From contig NZ_JAMJFX010000028.1 in the NCBI RefSeq assembly GCF_023544865.1, forward strand, positions 1-32,829: a stretch of 32,829 nucleotides of DNA. The letters are read 5' to 3'. Below are positions 16,554 through 24,362 of this stretch, piece after piece. The stretch's first letter is position 1; every line of letters begins with the position of its first letter. The stretch is from Phaeovulum molybdatiresistens. Lineage in GTDB: Bacteria; Pseudomonadota; Alphaproteobacteria; Rhodobacterales; Rhodobacteraceae. The position numbers were made by a program, and so were the translations under genes. Below the pieces are notes generated by a model. It was not told where the DNA came from. It saw only the letters and a program-made list of their open reading frames with translations, and did no database searches.

Positions 16554-17012
16554 ATGCTCGACACGACCGACCTGCGCGGCGGCGCAGACACGCGTTCCGG
16601 CGCGCCCCCGACCCTGGAGTTGCGCCCCGGCGCGATTGTGGCCTTTCGCTTCCCGATGGAAGTTGGCCCCGACACGGCCCGGCCTTGCCTCGTTCTTGAG
16701 GTCGCCTTCCACGCCGGGAAGCGCTTCGTGACGCTCGCCCCCGACATCTCCCTGCTGCCCGGCCGCCGGCGCGGACCCTTCGATCTGAAAATAACCCCTT
16801 CGGCGGCAATGCAGGGCGGCGTCTTGACCGGACCGACCGTCTTCCTCGGGGCGAAACGGCTCATCGTCTCAGATCGCAACAGCCGCTTTGCCCGCAGCCC
16901 GGATGTCGGCGCGCCGGTGCTCGGCTGGCTGACGCCGGAGGCGATGAACCGGCTGCAGGCCCTGCGCCGGCGGATCCGGGACGCCGTCCGCTGCGCGCAA
17001 GGGCGGGCCTGA
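16554..17012 (+). CDS. unknown small protein, weak PemK/MazF-like pattern
   Basis: This 152-residue protein starts with ATG at 16554, preceded by GGAG and the stretch TTTTCC; the longer open frame from 16431 is not supported. I do not recognise the family. The segment PGAIVAFRFP...ARPCLVLEV...FVTLAPDIS followed by GPTVFLGAKRLIVS loosely recalls the beta-barrel of PemK/MazF toxins (G-x-I-V, RP-x-L-V), but no small antitoxin gene precedes it. The C-terminal 40 residues are basic and helical. It is followed by a hairpin and by two further unknown genes in the same direction. The leader is nearly identical to that of the gene at 17673. Confidence 0.6.
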   Translation: MLDTTDLRGGADTRSGAPPTLELRPGAIVAFRFPMEVGPDTARPCLVLEVAFHAGKRFVTLAPDISLLPGRRRGPFDLKITPSAAMQGGVLTGPTVFLGAKRLIVSDRNSRFARSPDVGAPVLGWLTPEAMNRLQALRRRIRDAVRCAQGRA

Positions 17013-17019
17013 AGATCGC

Positions 17020-17054
17020 TCCGGGTGGCGGCTTGCGGTTGCGCGCCACCCGGA
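17020..17054 (+). terminator. GC-rich hairpin after unknown gene 1
   Basis: TCCGGGTGGCG (17020-17030) and CGCCACCCGGA (17044-17054) are perfect 11-bp arms with a 13-base loop, 7 bases past the stop. No T tract is present. Confidence 0.55.
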
Positions 17055-17161
17055 CCGAGCTTCGGCAGCCGCATGAGGGGGATGTGATGAGCACCCCCAG
17101 AAGGCTGGGCGACCACCCTGCCCTCTTTCTCCCCCCAACCTGCATCGAAAGGACATCCACG

Positions 17162-17578
17162 ATGTATCCGATGACCGTCCCGACCCAGAACAGCCACCGC
17201 GTCGTTCTGCTCACCCCCGAGCGCAAGCTGTCCGAGACCACGCGCCTGGCGGACATGACCGCCGATGCGCTGGATCACGCGCGCGAAGCGCTCTCACTGA
17301 CCCCGGGTCTTGAGCCCGACACGCAAGCAGCCCTGCGCGCCGAACTCCGCGCGGTCGAGCGCCATGTCACCGGGCGCCGCATCCTGAGCGACGTAGCGCG
17401 CGCAGACCTGTCGGCCTTCATCGAGGCCGCGCGCTACCTGCTCGACACGCAAAGCCCTGAGGAAATCCTCGGCACGATGCTGCAGGCAATCGGCGAGGCC
17501 TACGACCGATCCTTGCGCGTCACCGACCTGATCGCTGCCGAAGCAGAAATCGCCGCCCTGCGCGCCCCGCAGTCGTGA
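17162..17578 (+). CDS. unknown small helical protein
   Basis: This 138-residue protein starts at the ATG at 17162, preceded by AAAGGA; ATGs at 17087 and 17171 are alternatives. The sequence after residue 25 is Ala/Leu/Glu-rich and predicted to be almost entirely helical (for example LADMTADALDHAREAL and LRAELRAVERHVTGRR). No signal peptide, membrane segment or catalytic motif is visible and I do not recognise the family. It lies between two other unknown small genes and has its own hairpin downstream. Confidence 0.6.
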   Translation: MYPMTVPTQNSHRVVLLTPERKLSETTRLADMTADALDHAREALSLTPGLEPDTQAALRAELRAVERHVTGRRILSDVARADLSAFIEAARYLLDTQSPEEILGTMLQAIGEAYDRSLRVTDLIAAEAEIAALRAPQS

Positions 17579-17599
17579 TCCCCAGCCCGACCTGATCCC

Positions 17600-17634
17600 G
17601 GACGGGGCCGCTGCACAAGATTGCGGCCCCGTCC
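17600..17634 (+). terminator. GC-rich hairpin after unknown gene 2
   Basis: GGACGGGGCCGC (17600-17611) and GCGGCCCCGTCC (17623-17634) are perfect 12-bp arms around an 11-base loop, 21 bases past the stop. A weak CT-rich stretch follows but no T run. Confidence 0.6.
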
Positions 17635-17672
17635 CTTCCCTGAACCGTTTCCACCACGCAATGGAGTTTCCC

Positions 17673-18092
17673 ATGCTCAACGACCGTTATTCCCCCCGGC
17701 AGATCCGCGAGGGCAAAACCGCCCTGAAACAGGCCCTCACCACCGCGCGCGGGCTGCGCAGCGCCGGCGGGGAAATCCCGCCGCTCTCGCCCGAAACCGT
17801 CGCGGGTATCCTGATCATGCCGCATCTGCGCGTGACAAACCTCGAAGCGCTGGTGGTCTATCAAGACCGCGCGGGAGGCTGGATCGCGGACATCGGGCTG
17901 AAGAAAGTGCCGCCCGGCGTGGCTGACGTTATCGGAACACCGGGCGCCGCGCCCCTGCCCAACCGCGCCGCCGCCTGGGCGCAGGCCTGCGGCCTTCTTG
18001 CGGCAATCACCGAGGCCGATCACCAGCGCAAATCCGGCAGGAACTTGATGGCGCTGGCCCTCGCCGCCATACATCCGCAGGGCCGGGCCTGA
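17673..18092 (+). CDS. unknown small protein
   Basis: This 139-residue protein starts at the ATG at 17673, with GGAG at 17663-17666; the ATG at 17661 is rejected because it would put the ribosome site inside the gene and because the same leader layout occurs at 16554. Recognisable family motifs are absent. Visible features are a basic helical N-terminus (REGKTALKQALTTARG), a mixed middle (LEALVVYQDRAGGWIADIGLKK) and a helical C-terminus. A cytosolic location is likely. It is followed by a hairpin. Confidence 0.6.
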   Translation: MLNDRYSPRQIREGKTALKQALTTARGLRSAGGEIPPLSPETVAGILIMPHLRVTNLEALVVYQDRAGGWIADIGLKKVPPGVADVIGTPGAAPLPNRAAAWAQACGLLAAITEADHQRKSGRNLMALALAAIHPQGRA

Positions 18093-18101
18093 GCGTATGA
18101 A

Positions 18102-18130
18102 GCCGCCGCACGGACGAATCGGGCGGCGGC
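18102..18130 (+). terminator. hairpin after unknown gene 3
   Basis: GCCGCCG (18102-18108) and CGGCGGC (18124-18130) are perfect 7-bp arms around a 15-base loop, 9 bases past the stop. No T tract is present. Confidence 0.45.
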
Positions 18131-18244
18131 CCCTGCCTCAGTCCAATGCTAAAAAACGGCCGGGAAACCACGCAGTGAGGGGCAGCCGATGCAAGGGACG
18201 GATGCCAAGTGCCAACCGACATCCGGGACGCCGTCAACCGTGGC

Positions 18245-18607
18245 CTACACGCTCCAGCCACACACCAGAACCCCATGCCGCGCCAGCTTGGCGTTCAGGA
18301 GTGTGGTAATGCACAGATAATAGGGCAGCAGTTCCGTCCATGGCGTGCCCTCAGCGTCCAGCCAGCCAAAACTGTCGGGCAGGCTGTCGGGCACGGTATC
18401 GGCTTGCAGGCCGGCTTCCTCGAAATCAGCCTGCAACCGGGCTTCGACACGCGCGATCATCGCGGGGGTGATCAGAAAATCGCTGGAGTCTGGATCAAGT
18501 TCCGGCGGCTGCGGCATGCAGAGCAGGCTGAAGAACCTCCGGTGATTTCGAAGGTAGAGAATGGATGTCTTTTTCCCCAAGATTCCGATCGAAACGTCGA
18601 GCCCCAT
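18245..18607 (-). CDS. unknown small protein
   Basis: This 120-residue protein has a well-placed GAGGAG before its ATG at 18607, which is the main reason to accept it. The sequence begins MGLDVSIGILGKK and has an acidic middle (ELDPDSSDFLITPAMIARVEARLQADFEE) and a hydrophobic C-terminus (LLPYYLCITTLLNAKLARHG). No known domain is recognised. It runs opposite to the three genes before it, so it ends that transcription unit. Confidence 0.55.
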   Translation of the reverse strand: MGLDVSIGILGKKTSILYLRNHRRFFSLLCMPQPPELDPDSSDFLITPAMIARVEARLQADFEEAGLQADTVPDSLPDSFGWLDAEGTPWTELLPYYLCITTLLNAKLARHGVLVCGWSV

Positions 18608-19026
18608 GGCTTTCTCCTCTGGATAAAACGGTCGACGCGGCGGCCGATTTCAAGGTTTGTTTTCGGCCTGCAGGCCACCCTCCCGGAGCGCGAACAGCGC
18701 CGCAGGCAGACGTCAGTCGTCAAAAACGCGCTCGGGCTAAATGGTCATGGGGATCCTGTTCGAAACCGCCCGTGCTGGGCCCTTGCGGGGGATATTGGCC
18801 GGATTTTCGGACGCGAAAGCGGATCGGGGAAATTTCTGCGATCTTCGCGCAGGAACGGTCGATCGCCTGTGCCGCGGAAGCAGGCATTGTGGTCCCGGGG
18901 TGGTGATCCTGGTCGGGCAGCGCCCCCGGCCAACATCGTCCCGATCCGGCGCAGAACGCCGAGGCTGTCGGCGATCTGCGCCATCGCAAGGTGACTTCGG
19001 GGAAATCTGGCGGGCAAACACTGCGT
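18608..19026. other. non-coding stretch between two unknown leftward genes
   Basis: Several overlapping open frames exist on both strands, as expected in GC-rich DNA, but none has a ribosome site, a recognisable domain or a normal amino-acid composition. It could be a decayed gene. I see no repeat or RNA gene in it. Confidence 0.4.
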
Positions 19027-19479
19027 TCAGCACGACCGCTTCCTGGAGACTTCAGCGGGCTTTCGGATCGACAGGAGCCCATCCCTCAGGCTCACCTCGA
19101 TGAGGACCCGTCCTGCCTCCTTCACATCGAAATCCGCGTTTTTCCACTTCAGTCTTTCAAGCTCAAAGAGCGCCCTGCACAGAGCCGGCACTGCAGCTTT
19201 CCCGCCGTTTGCCCGAAGCGCCGGATCGACCCAGAGCCCCGCGAGGCCATCCAGAATGTCGATGTCGGTCATCTTGTGAAACGCCGCGTATCGGCACCAG
19301 AAGACATAATCGGCATAAAAATCCGGATTCTGCAGAATATGCTCTGCCATCGCATGGATAAGTGCCTCAAACTGCGCATGGGCCAGATCTTCGAAGCTCA
19401 GCGGACGGGCAAGATACGCCTTGCGGCGCATTCCACAGGTCAGGCCGTCGCAGCGGCTGCGTTCATGGCTGGCCATCAT
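19027..19479 (-). CDS. unknown protein
   Basis: This 150-residue protein starts at the ATG at 19479 (or 19476), preceded by CAGGAG; in-frame starts farther upstream have no such site. The body has amphipathic helices (LSFEDLAHAQFEALIHAMAE), an aromatic stretch (NPDFYADYVFWCRYAAFHKM) and a conserved-looking C-terminal part (LFELERLKWKNADFDVKEAG). Two Cys in CDGLTC near residue 10 could bind metal but lack partners. I do not recognise the family. Confidence 0.55.
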   Translation of the reverse strand: MMASHERSRCDGLTCGMRRKAYLARPLSFEDLAHAQFEALIHAMAEHILQNPDFYADYVFWCRYAAFHKMTDIDILDGLAGLWVDPALRANGGKAAVPALCRALFELERLKWKNADFDVKEAGRVLIEVSLRDGLLSIRKPAEVSRKRSC

Positions 19480-20013
19480 GGCAAGGCTCCTGTGTTGCGG
19501 TGGCATCAGCGCGCCACAGGCTGAAGCTGGATCTCTTGCCACCAGTGACGGCTTCACAAAGCCGTGAGGGCCCTGAGGGGTGTTTTCTCCTGATCAGGAT
19601 CAGTCCGACCCCGCCCCAGTGATCCCGTTCAGCCCCGCGTCCCGACCCCGCCCCAGCCTACGGAACCCGGGATGAAATCCCGAAAGGCCGGCGCGCCGGC
19701 TCTTTTCTGTACTTTCTTACCTTTCCAAGGTTTCAGGGCCGATTCAGCGTTTTCTGCCAGGGGCTTGTCTGGCCCTTCGTGAGAATCCTGCGTCGCCTGG
19801 TGAGATTTCTTCGGCCGGCGGATCTGCCCCGAAAACATCTTCGCGTGCCAACGCGGGTGCGGAGGCGGCTTTCGCTGCCTGGTTGCGCGCCGGAATGCCC
19901 CGCTGCAATCCCGCCGCCTGAACCCAAGGGGCACAGCAAGGTCTGAAGTCCTCAAGATTACCGCCCGGCCCCTTCTGGACCCATTTCCCCTCCGCCTGAA
20001 ATCGGAGGAGAAA
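19480..20013. other. non-coding stretch with a short direct repeat
   Basis: No supported gene. It contains two copies of CGACCCCGCCCCAG (19606-19619 and 19643-19656), 37 bases apart, a short palindrome around 19590 (CCTGATCAGG), and a palindromic GC stem at 19687. The 160-residue minus frame here has an arginine-rich, shadow-like composition and was not accepted. Confidence 0.45.
19687..19706 (+). terminator. possible rho-independent terminator
   Basis: The palindrome GCCGGCGCGCCGGC (19687-19700) is followed directly by TCTTTTC. Its layout fits a terminator on the plus strand, but no rightward gene ends near it, so its client is unclear; it may be left from a lost gene. Confidence 0.35.
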
Positions 20014-20388
20014 ATGCTCACCTCGGAAGACCCCGCCGCGCATTGGGATCTTTCGCCCGACACGCTGCGACGCAAGATCAAGACCGGCGACTTGCACGCA
20101 GAGCGGATCAACCGGCGCTACCGGCTGGCTTGGCCCGACATCTGGGCCTGCGAGCGCGGCCCCCTGCCCCGTGGCGCGCGGGCGGATCGCTACAAGCTGC
20201 CGCTGCTGACCAAGCACCGCATCGCCCAGGCGCTGAATGTCAGCCCGCGCAGCGTCGAGCGGTGGATTGCGGATGGCATGCCCACGCGGGCGGTCTTTGG
20301 CTCGGTCCGTGCAAACCCCCGGGATGTGGCCGACTGGCTGGAACAGAGCCTTGGCCTGACCCTTTCAGCTGGCTGGTGGCGAGCATGA
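20014..20388 (+). CDS. small helix-turn-helix DNA-binding protein
   Basis: This 124-residue protein appears to hold two helix-turn-helix units of the excisionase/MerR type: an N-terminal one (DLSPDTLRRKIKTGDLHAERINRRYRL) and a second one (KHRIAQALNVSPRSVERWIADGMPT then RANPRDVADWLEQ). GGAGGAG stands 4 bases before the ATG. Such proteins act as excision factors, plasmid regulators or promoter-binding regulators. Just downstream lie paired repeats around a hairpin, which could be its targets; this is inference. Confidence 0.7.
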   Translation: MLTSEDPAAHWDLSPDTLRRKIKTGDLHAERINRRYRLAWPDIWACERGPLPRGARADRYKLPLLTKHRIAQALNVSPRSVERWIADGMPTRAVFGSVRANPRDVADWLEQSLGLTLSAGWWRA

Positions 20389-20413
20389 TCGGCGGCATTC
20401 GCACAAGCCCGGG

Positions 20414-20546
20414 CGGGCAAATCACGACACGGGCGGGCAATCCTCGCCAGAAGCACAAAGGCTCCCAAACACTCATCGGCGTTCTGTTTGGGGGCCTTTG
20501 TGCCCATCCCGGGGAAATCGTGACAGAAGCGGGAAATCGCGCGACG
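20414..20546. repeat. two pairs of 20-bp-phased degenerate repeats
   Basis: Four related stretches begin with CGGG and contain AATC: CGGGCAAATCACGAC (20414), CGGGCAATCCTCG (20434), CGGGGAAATCGTGAC (20510) and CGGGAAATCGCGCGAC (20530). The members of each pair are exactly 20 bases apart, and the two pairs flank the long hairpin at 20453-20503. The first pair shares the longer core CGGGCGGGCAA. The phasing fits binding of a protein on one face of the helix. Confidence 0.5.
20453..20503. terminator. long hairpin between HTH gene and monooxygenase gene
   Basis: The arms 20453-20471 and 20485-20503 match over 19 positions with a single mismatch that is a G-T pair on one strand; the loop has 13 bases. 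It lies between the rightward HTH gene and the leftward operon end, so a bidirectional terminator is possible, although there is no long T tract. Confidence 0.6.
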
Positions 20547-20651
20547 TTGACGAAGGGGCTATGGCTTGATGCGGCACCGACGTCACGAAGGGCGGAACGT
20601 AGAAGGTCTGTGCTGCGACAAAACAATTGCATCGCGCACAGGACACCGCCG

Positions 20652-21881
20652 TCAGCCCACGCCCCCGCGCAAGTGGGGCATCACATGCTTGCCAAAGGTA
20701 GCAATGTCCTGCGGCAGTTCGGGCGGCATGATGTTGAAGCCGTCGGCTGCGCCCTCAGCGACCCAGTCTTTCAGCACCCGGGCCACATCGGCCCCGGTGC
20801 CCACCAGCAACAGATGCCCGCGCCCGGCTGCAAAACGCGCGATCAGTTGGCGCAGCGTCAGGCGGTTCCGCCGCGCCTCGGCTAGCAGCAGATGCGCGCG
20901 GGAATTGCTGAACCGGTTTTCCTGCAGGTCATCCGGGCCGAAGGGCAGTTCACGGTCAAGGTCAAAGCCGTCAAATGACAGGCCGGTGAAGCGGCCAAGT
21001 TTGACAAGCAGGTGATCCAGCCCGATCCTGTCGGTCAGGGTTTGCAGCTGTGCCTCGGCCTTTTCCCGGGTTTCAGCGATAAAGGCGACAACACCGGGCA
21101 GAACCTTGACCGCATCAGAATCGCGGCCCGCGGCGGCAGCCCCGGCGCGGATCGGGGCGCGGAAGGCTTTGGCAGAGGCCATGTCGGATTGGACAGTAAA
21201 GACATGGTCGGCATGGCGGGCGGCGAAGGCCATGCCCTCGGCCGATGACCCCGCCTGCGCCAGAAGCGGCCGGGCATGCGGCGCGGGCGACAGGTTCACG
21301 GGCCCGCCGGTCGCGCCATAGCGGCCCCGATGGGCCGTCTGATCCGGCGCGCGGCTAAGATACCGGCCCGAAGCCTTGTCTGCGACCCTTTCCACCCCAT
21401 CCCACTGGGCCCAAAGCGCGCGGACGGCCTGCACCACATCCTCGGCCAGGGCGTAGCGGTCGGCCGTCGCGGGCATCTCGTCCCAGCCGAAATTCGCAGC
21501 CTCCTGCGGATAGGAGGAGGTGACGATGTTCCATCCGGCCCGCCCGCCCGACAGGTGGTGCAGCGACAGGATGCGGCGGGCCAGGTGCCAGGGGTGATTG
21601 AAACTGGTCGAGGCGGTGCCGGTCAGCCGCAGCCTCTCGGTCGCCCCGGCCAGCGCGGCCAGCACCATGAACGGATCAACCGTCTCGGACGGGTGATGTT
21701 CGGGCCGGTCCTGCAGGCACAGGATATCGCCCAGGAACAGCCCGTCAAAGCCCGCTGCCTCGGCCGCGCGGGCGCAGGCCAGCCAATGGGCCAGTTCCAG
21801 CGGCGCGGTGGCGCGCGCGTCGGGCGCACGCCAGGCCGCCTCGTGGCTGCCGTGGCCGAAGAGGACGGCGTTAAGGATCAT
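20652..21881 (-). CDS. luciferase-like (LLM class) flavin-dependent monooxygenase
   Basis: This 409-residue protein is an LLM-class flavin monooxygenase of the NtaA/SnaA/DszA branch: FDGLFLGDILCLQ, the TASTSFNHPWHLARR strand, LSGGRAGWNIVTS, DRYALAEDVVQAVRALW, and the C-terminal GFNIMPPELPQDI are characteristic. These enzymes use FMNH2 supplied by a separate reductase to oxygenate or cleave C-N, C-S or other bonds, including heterocycles. The ATG overlaps the stop of the upstream binding-protein gene (ATGA), so it is the last gene of the TPP-riboswitch operon. This suggests work on a thiamine- or pyrimidine-related compound, which is inference. No flavin reductase gene is seen in the window. 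Confidence 0.9.
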   Translation of the reverse strand: MILNAVLFGHGSHEAAWRAPDARATAPLELAHWLACARAAEAAGFDGLFLGDILCLQDRPEHHPSETVDPFMVLAALAGATERLRLTGTASTSFNHPWHLARRILSLHHLSGGRAGWNIVTSSYPQEAANFGWDEMPATADRYALAEDVVQAVRALWAQWDGVERVADKASGRYLSRAPDQTAHRGRYGATGGPVNLSPAPHARPLLAQAGSSAEGMAFAARHADHVFTVQSDMASAKAFRAPIRAGAAAAGRDSDAVKVLPGVVAFIAETREKAEAQLQTLTDRIGLDHLLVKLGRFTGLSFDGFDLDRELPFGPDDLQENRFSNSRAHLLLAEARRNRLTLRQLIARFAAGRGHLLLVGTGADVARVLKDWVAEGAADGFNIMPPELPQDIATFGKHVMPHLRGGVG

Positions 21882-22855
21882 TGCGCCATCCAGCCTTGAT
21901 CAAACCAGCCCGACACATCGCCCGGCCAGACCAGCGCCGCGCCGCCCGCATCCTTCAGCACGCCGCTGTCGAACAGGAACCGCGCCATCGTTGTGAACCG
22001 CGCGGGGTCGATCCGGCCCACGGGGGCATCGCCGTCGCGCAAATAGCCGCCCGCGACGATGGCCTGCATCGACCCCTCGACCAGCGCGGGGTTGGGGAAA
22101 TCACCCGCCGCGATCAGGATCCTGGCCGCCTCGGCCGGGTTGTCGGCCGCCCAGTCATAGCCCGCCTGCGTGGCGCGCATGAAGGCGGTGACCATTTCGG
22201 GGGCAGCCTCCAGAACCTCATCCCGGGTGGCGATATAGCCATTGTGCTGGTCGGGGATGCCATAATCGGCATAGCGGAAGGCCGATTGCTTGCGGCCCAG
22301 AAGCTGGCCGTTCACGCCTTCCCAGGTGGCAACTTCCAGCGTGAAATCAACCGCGCCGGTGGCCAGCGCCTCATAGGCGCCGGTGCCAAGGGTGACGGTA
22401 TCCCAGACCGGATCGCCGCCGTCATTGCGGATCATCGTGCCGATCAAGGCCGCCTCCCAGGCGCTGCCGAACCCGGCATAGGTCTTGCCCGACAGATCGG
22501 CGGGCCGGGTGATCGCGGCATTGTCGGAATTATAGACCAGCCGCCCGGTTTCATGCTGCATGGTCGCCCAAAGCGCGGTCAGCGGCGCGCCACCGGCCTT
22601 GGCCATCAGGAAGCCAAGCGAGGTCAGATAACCGAAATCCGCCGCCCCCGAGGCCAGCAGCGCAGCCGAGCTGGTGTCGGAATAGGGCAGGATGTCGACC
22701 TCTAGCCCGGCCGCGGCATAAAACCCCCGGTCGCGCGCGACGATCAGGCCGATGTGGTTGGTGTTCAGCGTCCAATCCAGCGCGATGGTAACTTTCTCGG
22801 CCAGCGCCGGAAGCGGCAGGGCCAGCAGGGTGGCAAGAAGAAGGGGGCGGATCAT
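21878..22855 (-). CDS. thiY: ABC transporter substrate-binding protein, NMT1/ThiY-like
   Basis: This 325-residue periplasmic binding protein has a signal peptide (MIRPLLLATLLALPLPALA, cleavage before EKV) and the NMT1/THI5-like core: ALDWTLNTNHIGLIVARDRG, then YSDTSSAALLASGAADFGY, followed by TYAGFGSAWEAALIGTM. The LDWTxNTNH stretch is typical of ThiY, which binds a formylaminopyrimidine precursor of the thiamine pyrimidine. The symbol is based on this motif plus the riboswitch. It overlaps the ATPase stop by ATGA and the monooxygenase start likewise. GGAGGA precedes the ATG. A related ligand such as another pyrimidine cannot be excluded. Confidence 0.82.
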   Translation of the reverse strand: MIRPLLLATLLALPLPALAEKVTIALDWTLNTNHIGLIVARDRGFYAAAGLEVDILPYSDTSSAALLASGAADFGYLTSLGFLMAKAGGAPLTALWATMQHETGRLVYNSDNAAITRPADLSGKTYAGFGSAWEAALIGTMIRNDGGDPVWDTVTLGTGAYEALATGAVDFTLEVATWEGVNGQLLGRKQSAFRYADYGIPDQHNGYIATRDEVLEAAPEMVTAFMRATQAGYDWAADNPAEAARILIAAGDFPNPALVEGSMQAIVAGGYLRDGDAPVGRIDPARFTTMARFLFDSGVLKDAGGAALVWPGDVSGWFDQGWMAQ

Positions 22856-23595
22856 CGGGGTGGGTCCTCCAGCAACAGGATTTTCAGGGTTTCGCGCAAA
22901 GGGGCCATGGCGGCCTCGTCGCGCCGGTCTTGGGGTATGGTGATCGGGATTTCGCGCAGGATGCGGCCGGGGCCCGTGGCCATCACAAGGATGCGATCGG
23001 CCAAGCGGGTCGCCTCGTGCAGGTCATGGGTCACCAGCAACACACCGCGTGGCTGGGCGCGCAGCCGGTCCATCAGCCAGTCCTGCATCCGCAGCCGCGT
23101 CACCGCATCCAGCGCCGAGAATGGCTCGTCCAGCAGGACAAGGCGGCTGTCCCGGGTGATCGTGCGCAGGAAGGCCGCGCGCTGGCGCATCCCGCCCGAA
23201 ACCTGCGCGGGAAACAGCGCCTCGGCCCCGGCAAGACCGAAGGGCGCGAACAGCGGCGTCACCCGCGCCAGCGCCGCGCGGCGCGAAAGACCTGCGACGG
23301 TCAGGCCCAAAGCCGCGTTTTCCGCCAATGTCAGCCAGGGAAACAGCGCATCGCTTTGCGGCTGATAGCCAAGCGCGGCATGGGGCGGCCGGATCGGCGC
23401 GCCATCCAGCAGCACCTGCCCGCTTGCCCGCAATTCGCCCGGCAGGATCCCCGCCAGCCATTTCAGCACCGATGTCTTGCCGCAGCCCGACGGCCCGATC
23501 AGCGCGGTGATGCCCCTGTCGGGCAGGCGCAGCGACAGGTCGCGGACCAGATCGCGCCTGCCTGTGCTGATGGTCAGGCCCCGGATCTCAAGCAT
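22852..23595 (-). CDS. thiZ: ABC transporter ATP-binding protein (ThiZ-like)
   Basis: This 247-residue ATPase has Walker A GPSGCGKT (residues 34-41), Q-loop Gln80, signature SGGMRQR (133-139), Walker B LVLLDEP (152-158) and the switch His190. It is of the nitrate/taurine/thiamine-precursor type (SsuB/TauB/ThiZ), which carries the typical C-terminal tail (GPGRILREIPI). It overlaps the permease by 8 bases and the binding protein by 4 bases. It energises the importer for the thiamine-related compound. Confidence 0.88.
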   Translation of the reverse strand: MLEIRGLTISTGRRDLVRDLSLRLPDRGITALIGPSGCGKTSVLKWLAGILPGELRASGQVLLDGAPIRPPHAALGYQPQSDALFPWLTLAENAALGLTVAGLSRRAALARVTPLFAPFGLAGAEALFPAQVSGGMRQRAAFLRTITRDSRLVLLDEPFSALDAVTRLRMQDWLMDRLRAQPRGVLLVTHDLHEATRLADRILVMATGPGRILREIPITIPQDRRDEAAMAPLRETLKILLLEDPPR

Positions 23596-24343
23596 CGCGC
23601 CGCACCTCGGGGCCGCGCGCCGTCAGCCGGTCCAACAGCCGCAGCAGAGCCAGCAGCGTCAGCGTCAACAAGGCCGAAACCACCACCGCCGCCAGCACCA
23701 GATCGGCGCGAAAGTTGTTCTTGGCGGCCAGGATATAAATGCCCAGGCCCCGGCGCGCCCCGGCATATTCGGCAAAGATCGTCGCGACGATGGCATAGGT
23801 CGCGGAAATCCGCAGCCCGGCCAGAAAGCTCGCCCGGGCCGAGGGCAGCGTCGCGCGCCAAAACACCGCCCACCGCCCCGCCCCCATCGAGGCCAGCAGG
23901 TCGCGAAACGCCTGCGGCGTCTGGCGATAGCCCGACAGCAGGCTTAGCAGCATCGGAAAGAAGGTCACCAGAATGACCAGCAGCACCTTGGGCAATAGCC
24001 CAAAACCGAACCACAGGATCATCAGCGGCGCCAGCGCCACCAGCGGCACGGTCTGGCTTGCCGCGAAGACCGGCATCAACGCCCGTTCCGCCCGCGGCAG
24101 GAAATGCAGCAGAACCGAGGTTATCAGCGCAAAACCCACCGACAGCGAAAACCCCAACGTGGCGACACCCGCCGTGGCCAGCGCATGGGCGCCAATCTCG
24201 GCCCGGTTCAGGATCAGGGCGCCCAGAACACCCGAAGGCGCCGGCAGGACCAGCGCAGACACCCCCGACAGGCGGCAATACACCTCCCACCCGGCCAGAA
24301 GGGTAGCAAACAGCGCCAGCGGCGCCAGAACGCGCGACAGCAT
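23588..24343 (-). CDS. thiX: ABC transporter permease (ThiX-like)
   Basis: This 251-residue membrane protein has about six hydrophobic helices and the EAA-type cytoplasmic loop (FRDLLASMGAGRWAVFWRATLPSARASFLAGL). VPLVALAPLMILWFGFG is typical of the SsuC/TauC/ThiX family. GGGAGGG precedes the ATG at 24343. It starts 19 bases after ykoF and overlaps the ATPase by 8 bases. It is the membrane channel for the pyrimidine-type importer. Confidence 0.88.
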   Translation of the reverse strand: MLSRVLAPLALFATLLAGWEVYCRLSGVSALVLPAPSGVLGALILNRAEIGAHALATAGVATLGFSLSVGFALITSVLLHFLPRAERALMPVFAASQTVPLVALAPLMILWFGFGLLPKVLLVILVTFFPMLLSLLSGYRQTPQAFRDLLASMGAGRWAVFWRATLPSARASFLAGLRISATYAIVATIFAEYAGARRGLGIYILAAKNNFRADLVLAAVVVSALLTLTLLALLRLLDRLTARGPEVRRDA

Positions 24344-24362
24344 CCAACCCTCCCGTAGCGGC

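Noticed and set aside
18720..19103. several overlapping 90-120 residue frames on both strands
   Set aside because: All have arginine- and proline-rich shadow composition, and none has a ribosome site.
19606..19656. two 14-base direct repeats as possible plasmid iterons
   Set aside because: Only two copies, spaced 37 bases, with no replication gene nearby; chance in C-rich DNA is likely.
20043..20885. 280-residue plus-strand open frame
   Set aside because: It overlaps the HTH gene in a different frame, crosses the hairpin and repeats, and runs into the complement of the monooxygenase gene.
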